Origin: Candidatus Peribacteraceae bacterium
Lineage (GTDB): Bacteria; Patescibacteriota; Gracilibacteria; Peribacterales; Peribacteraceae
Length of the DNA stretch: 15,369 bases
Reading direction: 5' to 3'
NCBI GenBank assembly: GCA_022843885.1
Contig: JALHMU010000017.1
Span: 1 to 15,369, forward strand
Positions 12,852-15,369 of the stretch are shown here, piece after piece. The stretch's first letter is position 1; every line of letters starts with the position of its first letter. The position numbers and the translations under genes are program-made. Under the pieces are notes generated by a model, which searched no databases, was not told the DNA's origin, and saw only the letters and a program-made list of their open reading frames with translations.

Positions 12852-14390
12852 TTAGTATTTCGTAAAGCAGGAGAGATCGAACTTCGTGACTTGGTATCCG
12901 GCACCCATATCTTTCATAATCTGATTGATCTCGTCGATGAGTCCTCCATACAACGGACCGCTGCTTGGGCTATGGTGCGTCGAGAGCAATGCGAGACGGT
13001 TATTGATCACAAGGAAGACTGAATCTCCCGAATCTCCCGTGATAATAGGAGTTTCAAAGCTGTCGAAGTGCATCATCGGGCGGATCATCTTTGGCGCAGG
13101 TCCGTACTTGATGGACTGCGAACCGTCGAGATTGTTCATGGTGATGCGATAGGGTGCGTAGATGGCTTTGTCCGCGCCGATTTGGAAAAGCTCGCTGACG
13201 ATCGCTCGGTCTTTCTGATTGAACATCAGAATCTTCGTAAGAGAAGGCACGATCATTCCTGGCTGAAGTGGCTTAAAGTATGCATACATATCTTCTTCCG
13301 AGATGATCGGGTAATATGCAATGGAAGACGGAACATCGGAATCCAGGAGTCCTACCATTCCATCACTGCCGGGTACTTTCTGCTTGGCGACGAGTGTGCG
13401 AGTCACAAAATTATTGTCTTTGTCGACGAAGCCGATCTGTTTGCCAATAGCGATCTGATAGTGATCTGCGAACACGATATGTCGGGGGCTGATCAGGGTA
13501 CCAGCTTGTCGGAATGTTCCTTGAGAATTCCACGGTGAGATACCCGTGAGGTCGAGTGGTTTTTCACCACGCGCCGTCCATACTGTTTTGCTGCGCTTCC
13601 AGCCGATTGTTGTTGCTTCACGCTTTTCCCACACATTGTACGTTGTTGCAGAGGCTTGAATATCATTGATGCGACTATCGATCTGATAATTCAAATCGGT
13701 CATCAGATCCGTTGAGAAAGGATTGATGCACTTCGATGGAATCGACGAAGAGGAAGAACTGGAGGTCGCTCGGCAAATACGCAGCGTATTCGGAGTCGTT
13801 ACATACGTTCGTAACGTCGCGGTGTCGAGCTCGTTGATATAGCCGTTTTTATCGAGATCGTACGACTGGCATTTGGCTTTCGTCGCAGGATCCGAAACAT
13901 AGGCACAGATTTTCTGCGCGGTAGTATTTTCGATATACGAACGAATCGTAATCTCATCCAATGACGTAAGAACTCCATCGCCTGTCACATCCATAAATCT
14001 ACATTGCGCAAAAGCGTCTGTCGGATTTTCTCTGCAGATTTTCAGTGTATCTGCATCCTGCGTATAAGATCGGATTACAAGAACATCAGATGTATTAACA
14101 CGTCCGTCTTTGTTTGCATCGAGCTTCTGACACGTGTTGAAAGCATCTCCCGATGCGCTCTGACACAATTTTGGAATATTCGGATCCTGCATTCCCGCGC
14201 GCAACTGCAGTTCGTCATCTGTATTGATCATGCCGTCTCCCGTTATGTCCATATTAAGACACGTTTGCCATTCGTCCGTCATGGATGTGGTTTGTGCCAC
14301 CTGTCCGGTAAATCTTGTATTAACTGAATACGATGCCCCAAGCGCGGTGACAATGAGTAATCCACAGAGGATTTTGAGACGATGGTTCAT
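12852..14390 (-). CDS. Exported four-repeat dockerin/EF-hand-like protein fused to a trypsin-like serine protease
   Basis: 512 residues from the ATG at 14390. Signal peptide about 1-22. Four modules follow with period 43-44: each has Cys, four residues later a calcium-loop motif (DITGDGMINTDD at 48, DANKDGRVNTSD at 91, DVTGDGVLTSLD at 134, DLDKNGYINELD at 178), an Arg at Cys+20 and a second Cys exactly 32 residues after the first (44/76, 87/119, 130/162, 174/206). A seven-Ser linker (210-216) leads to a chymotrypsin-fold-like domain with LISPRHIVFADH (H310), DGMVGLLD (D343) and GDSGDS (S454), read as the His-Asp-Ser triad; C221 and C508 could close the domain. The family GDSGGP is altered to GDSGDS. 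The ATG at 14390 is chosen over 14447 because it starts the signal peptide and lies behind an extended -10. Substrate unknown. Confidence 0.87.
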   Translation of the reverse strand: MNHRLKILCGLLIVTALGASYSVNTRFTGQVAQTTSMTDEWQTCLNMDITGDGMINTDDELQLRAGMQDPNIPKLCQSASGDAFNTCQKLDANKDGRVNTSDVLVIRSYTQDADTLKICRENPTDAFAQCRFMDVTGDGVLTSLDEITIRSYIENTTAQKICAYVSDPATKAKCQSYDLDKNGYINELDTATLRTYVTTPNTLRICRATSSSSSSSIPSKCINPFSTDLMTDLNYQIDSRINDIQASATTYNVWEKREATTIGWKRSKTVWTARGEKPLDLTGISPWNSQGTFRQAGTLISPRHIVFADHYQIAIGKQIGFVDKDNNFVTRTLVAKQKVPGSDGMVGLLDSDVPSSIAYYPIISEEDMYAYFKPLQPGMIVPSLTKILMFNQKDRAIVSELFQIGADKAIYAPYRITMNNLDGSQSIKYGPAPKMIRPMMHFDSFETPIITGDSGDSVFLVINNRLALLSTHHSPSSGPLYGGLIDEINQIMKDMGAGYQVTKFDLSCFTKY

Positions 14391-14418
14391 GGATTTGGGT
14401 GTGAAAATATTTCCTCTC

Positions 14419-14427
14419 ATTGTATCA
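14419..14427 (-). promoter_or_regulatory. Extended -10 promoter of the dockerin-protease gene
   Basis: On the minus strand the sequence is TGATACAAT, an extended -10 (TGn plus TACAAT, 5 of 6). A start near 14412 gives a leader of about 22 nt ending in CCC, six nt before the ATG, without a usable Shine-Dalgarno site. An upstream ATG at 14447 lies before the -10 and would not be transcribed. Confidence 0.55.
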
Positions 14428-14473
14428 TTTTTGGCTTCCTTTTGCAAGAATTCCCATCTTTCACAATGCGCTG

Positions 14474-14479
14474 TACACT
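14474..14479 (+). promoter_or_regulatory. -10 box for the leaderless DedA-family gene
   Basis: TACACT ends 8 nt before the ATG at 14488. TTCCCA (14451-14456), 17 nt upstream, is a partial -35 (4 of 6). This decides against the long upstream extension of the frame, which begins inside the protease gene. Confidence 0.5.
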
Positions 14480-14487
14480 GCCTCGGT

Positions 14488-15150
14488 ATGTTTGCTCACC
14501 TCGCTACCGATCTCACGCCGTATCTTCAGCACTATGGTGCATTAGGCGTTTTTCTCGCCAGTATTATCGAAGAAGTCATCGCACCGATCCCTTCGACTAT
14601 CGTCGTTCTTTCGAGCGGTTTTTTTCTGGTTCCGGAAAATGCAACCATTCTTGAGGCAGTCGCACACGTCGCATTGAAAGTTATGTTGCCGGCATCACTC
14701 GGTATCACACTCGGTTCGCTGTTTCCGTATTACTTGGCACGACTTGGAGAAGACATCGTTGTCGAACGCTTCGGCAAATTTCTTGGTATCAATCGACAGA
14801 TGCTTCGTGATGCGGAGAAATGGTTTTCCCGCGGGCATGCGGATGAGTGGATTCTGCTCTTTGCACGCACGATTCCGGTGGTTCCATCAGTTGTGATTGG
14901 CGTCTTCTCAGGTTTATTTCATATCCCATTAAAAGAATTTTTGCTCTACACCTTCCTCGGAAGTTTGTTCCGCACATTCATTCTTGGGATGCTGGGATGG
15001 TCCGTCGGCCGTGCATATTTTGAATATGCAGATCAGCTGTCATTCATGGAAAACATCGTGCTGGTTCTGATCGGTGCAGTCTGTGTTGGTGGCTTCCTGT
15101 GGTGGGTGAAATTTTTGAAGCAGCGAAAGAGTCGAAAGAAGATTTCGTAG
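14488..15150 (+). CDS. DedA-family (VTT domain) membrane protein
   Basis: 220 residues. DedA proteins are inner-membrane proteins, several of which flip polyprenyl phosphates or phospholipids. Seen: N-terminal HYGALGVFLASIIEEVIAPIPS (16-37, the re-entrant region with conserved acidic residues), GSLFPYYLARLGEDIVVERFG, then the second re-entrant hairpin LFARTIPVVPSVVIGVFSG, followed by FLLYTFLGSLFRTFILGMLGWSVG and a final membrane helix, with a basic tail (KFLKQRKSRKKIS). The order matches the family throughout. In the R-x-x-P-x-x-R motif the second Arg is replaced by Pro (ARTIPVVPS), so function may differ from E. coli YqjA/YghB, which need both Arg residues. The start is set by a TACACT box 8 nt upstream. 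Confidence 0.88.
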   Translation: MFAHLATDLTPYLQHYGALGVFLASIIEEVIAPIPSTIVVLSSGFFLVPENATILEAVAHVALKVMLPASLGITLGSLFPYYLARLGEDIVVERFGKFLGINRQMLRDAEKWFSRGHADEWILLFARTIPVVPSVVIGVFSGLFHIPLKEFLLYTFLGSLFRTFILGMLGWSVGRAYFEYADQLSFMENIVLVLIGAVCVGGFLWWVKFLKQRKSRKKIS

Positions 15151-15163
15151 AATATCAAAACAA

Positions 15164-15240
<77 letters not shown>

Positions 15241-15253
15241 ATATTTGAATAAA

Positions 15254-15330
15254 TGGTGTGCCCGATAGGATTCGAACCTACGACCCCCAGCTCCGCAAGC
15301 TGATGCTCTATCCAGCTGAGCTACGGGCAC
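15254..15330 (-). tRNA. tRNA-Arg (anticodon GCG)
   Basis: Minus-strand cloverleaf: acceptor GTGCCCG/CGGGCAC, D arm GCTC/GAGC with A20, anticodon stem TCAGC/GCTGG (one T-G pair) around loop TTGCGGA (anticodon GCG), T arm GTAGG-TTCGAAT-CCTAT, discriminator A and encoded CCA (15256-15254). A20 and C35 support arginine identity. It reads CGC and CGU with an unmodified G34, whereas most bacteria use an ACG anticodon converted to inosine by TadA. Confidence 0.93.
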
Positions 15331-15369
15331 ACAAAGCGGGCTAAAGAGTACCAGAGCCGAAATCCCTGC

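Noticed and set aside
14391..14447. 19-residue N-terminal extension of the dockerin-protease (ATG at 14447)
   Set aside because: That ATG lies upstream of the extended -10 at 14419-14427 and would bury the signal peptide.
14224..14487. 88-residue N-terminal extension of the DedA-family protein
   Set aside because: It begins antisense inside the protease gene, upstream of the -10 box, and has no similarity to the DedA family N-terminus.

Overview
The window is compact bacterial chromosome of moderate GC with short intergenic gaps, three tRNA genes and no insertion sequence, phage gene or CRISPR array. Two exported proteins carry poly-serine linkers, one with SLH domains and one with dockerin-like repeats. 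Shine-Dalgarno sites are almost absent, several start codons sit directly at a -10 box, and very small lysine-rich or membrane ORFs occur. Together these suggest a small-genome Patescibacteria/CPR lineage such as Peribacteria or Peregrinibacteria. That placement is inference from style; no marker gene proves it.

Left part (1-3129, + strand): the 3' part of lumazine synthase (ribH), an exported SLH-domain protein, and the fused ribBA gene. ribBA makes both precursors that RibH later joins, so this is one end of a riboflavin locus interrupted by a cell-surface gene. Next come an AT-rich gap, a 24-residue lysine-rich peptide gene with a strong terminator, and a GC-rich double-hairpin element (3454-3563).

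Centre (3562-8060): a NUDIX hydrolase and PolX (family X polymerase plus PHP phosphatase/exonuclease domain) diverge from a 35-bp gap. PolX converges on a two-gene membrane operon (single-TM protein, then a ten-TM DUF2157-like protein). tRNA-Arg(UCG) and a 163-residue helical orphan follow.

Right part (8061-15369): a tal-gnd operon (transaldolase, 6-phosphogluconate dehydrogenase) on the minus strand, a 42-residue membrane ORF with the window's only clear Shine-Dalgarno site, and a glycogen-debranching-type amylo-alpha-1,6-glucosidase. Then, on the minus strand, come a YeaQ/GlsB-family membrane protein behind a 30-residue membrane ORF, and an exported protein of four cysteine-bracketed EF-hand/dockerin-like repeats fused to a trypsin-like protease. 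A DedA-family membrane protein (+) and tRNA-Ala(GGC) and tRNA-Arg(GCG) (-) close the window.

Two initiation patterns recur. Eight genes have a -10-like hexamer ending 6-9 nt before the ATG, which predicts leaderless mRNAs. Most other genes have a C-run about 6-9 nt before the ATG where a Shine-Dalgarno site would normally lie. The first pattern was used to choose several start codons.
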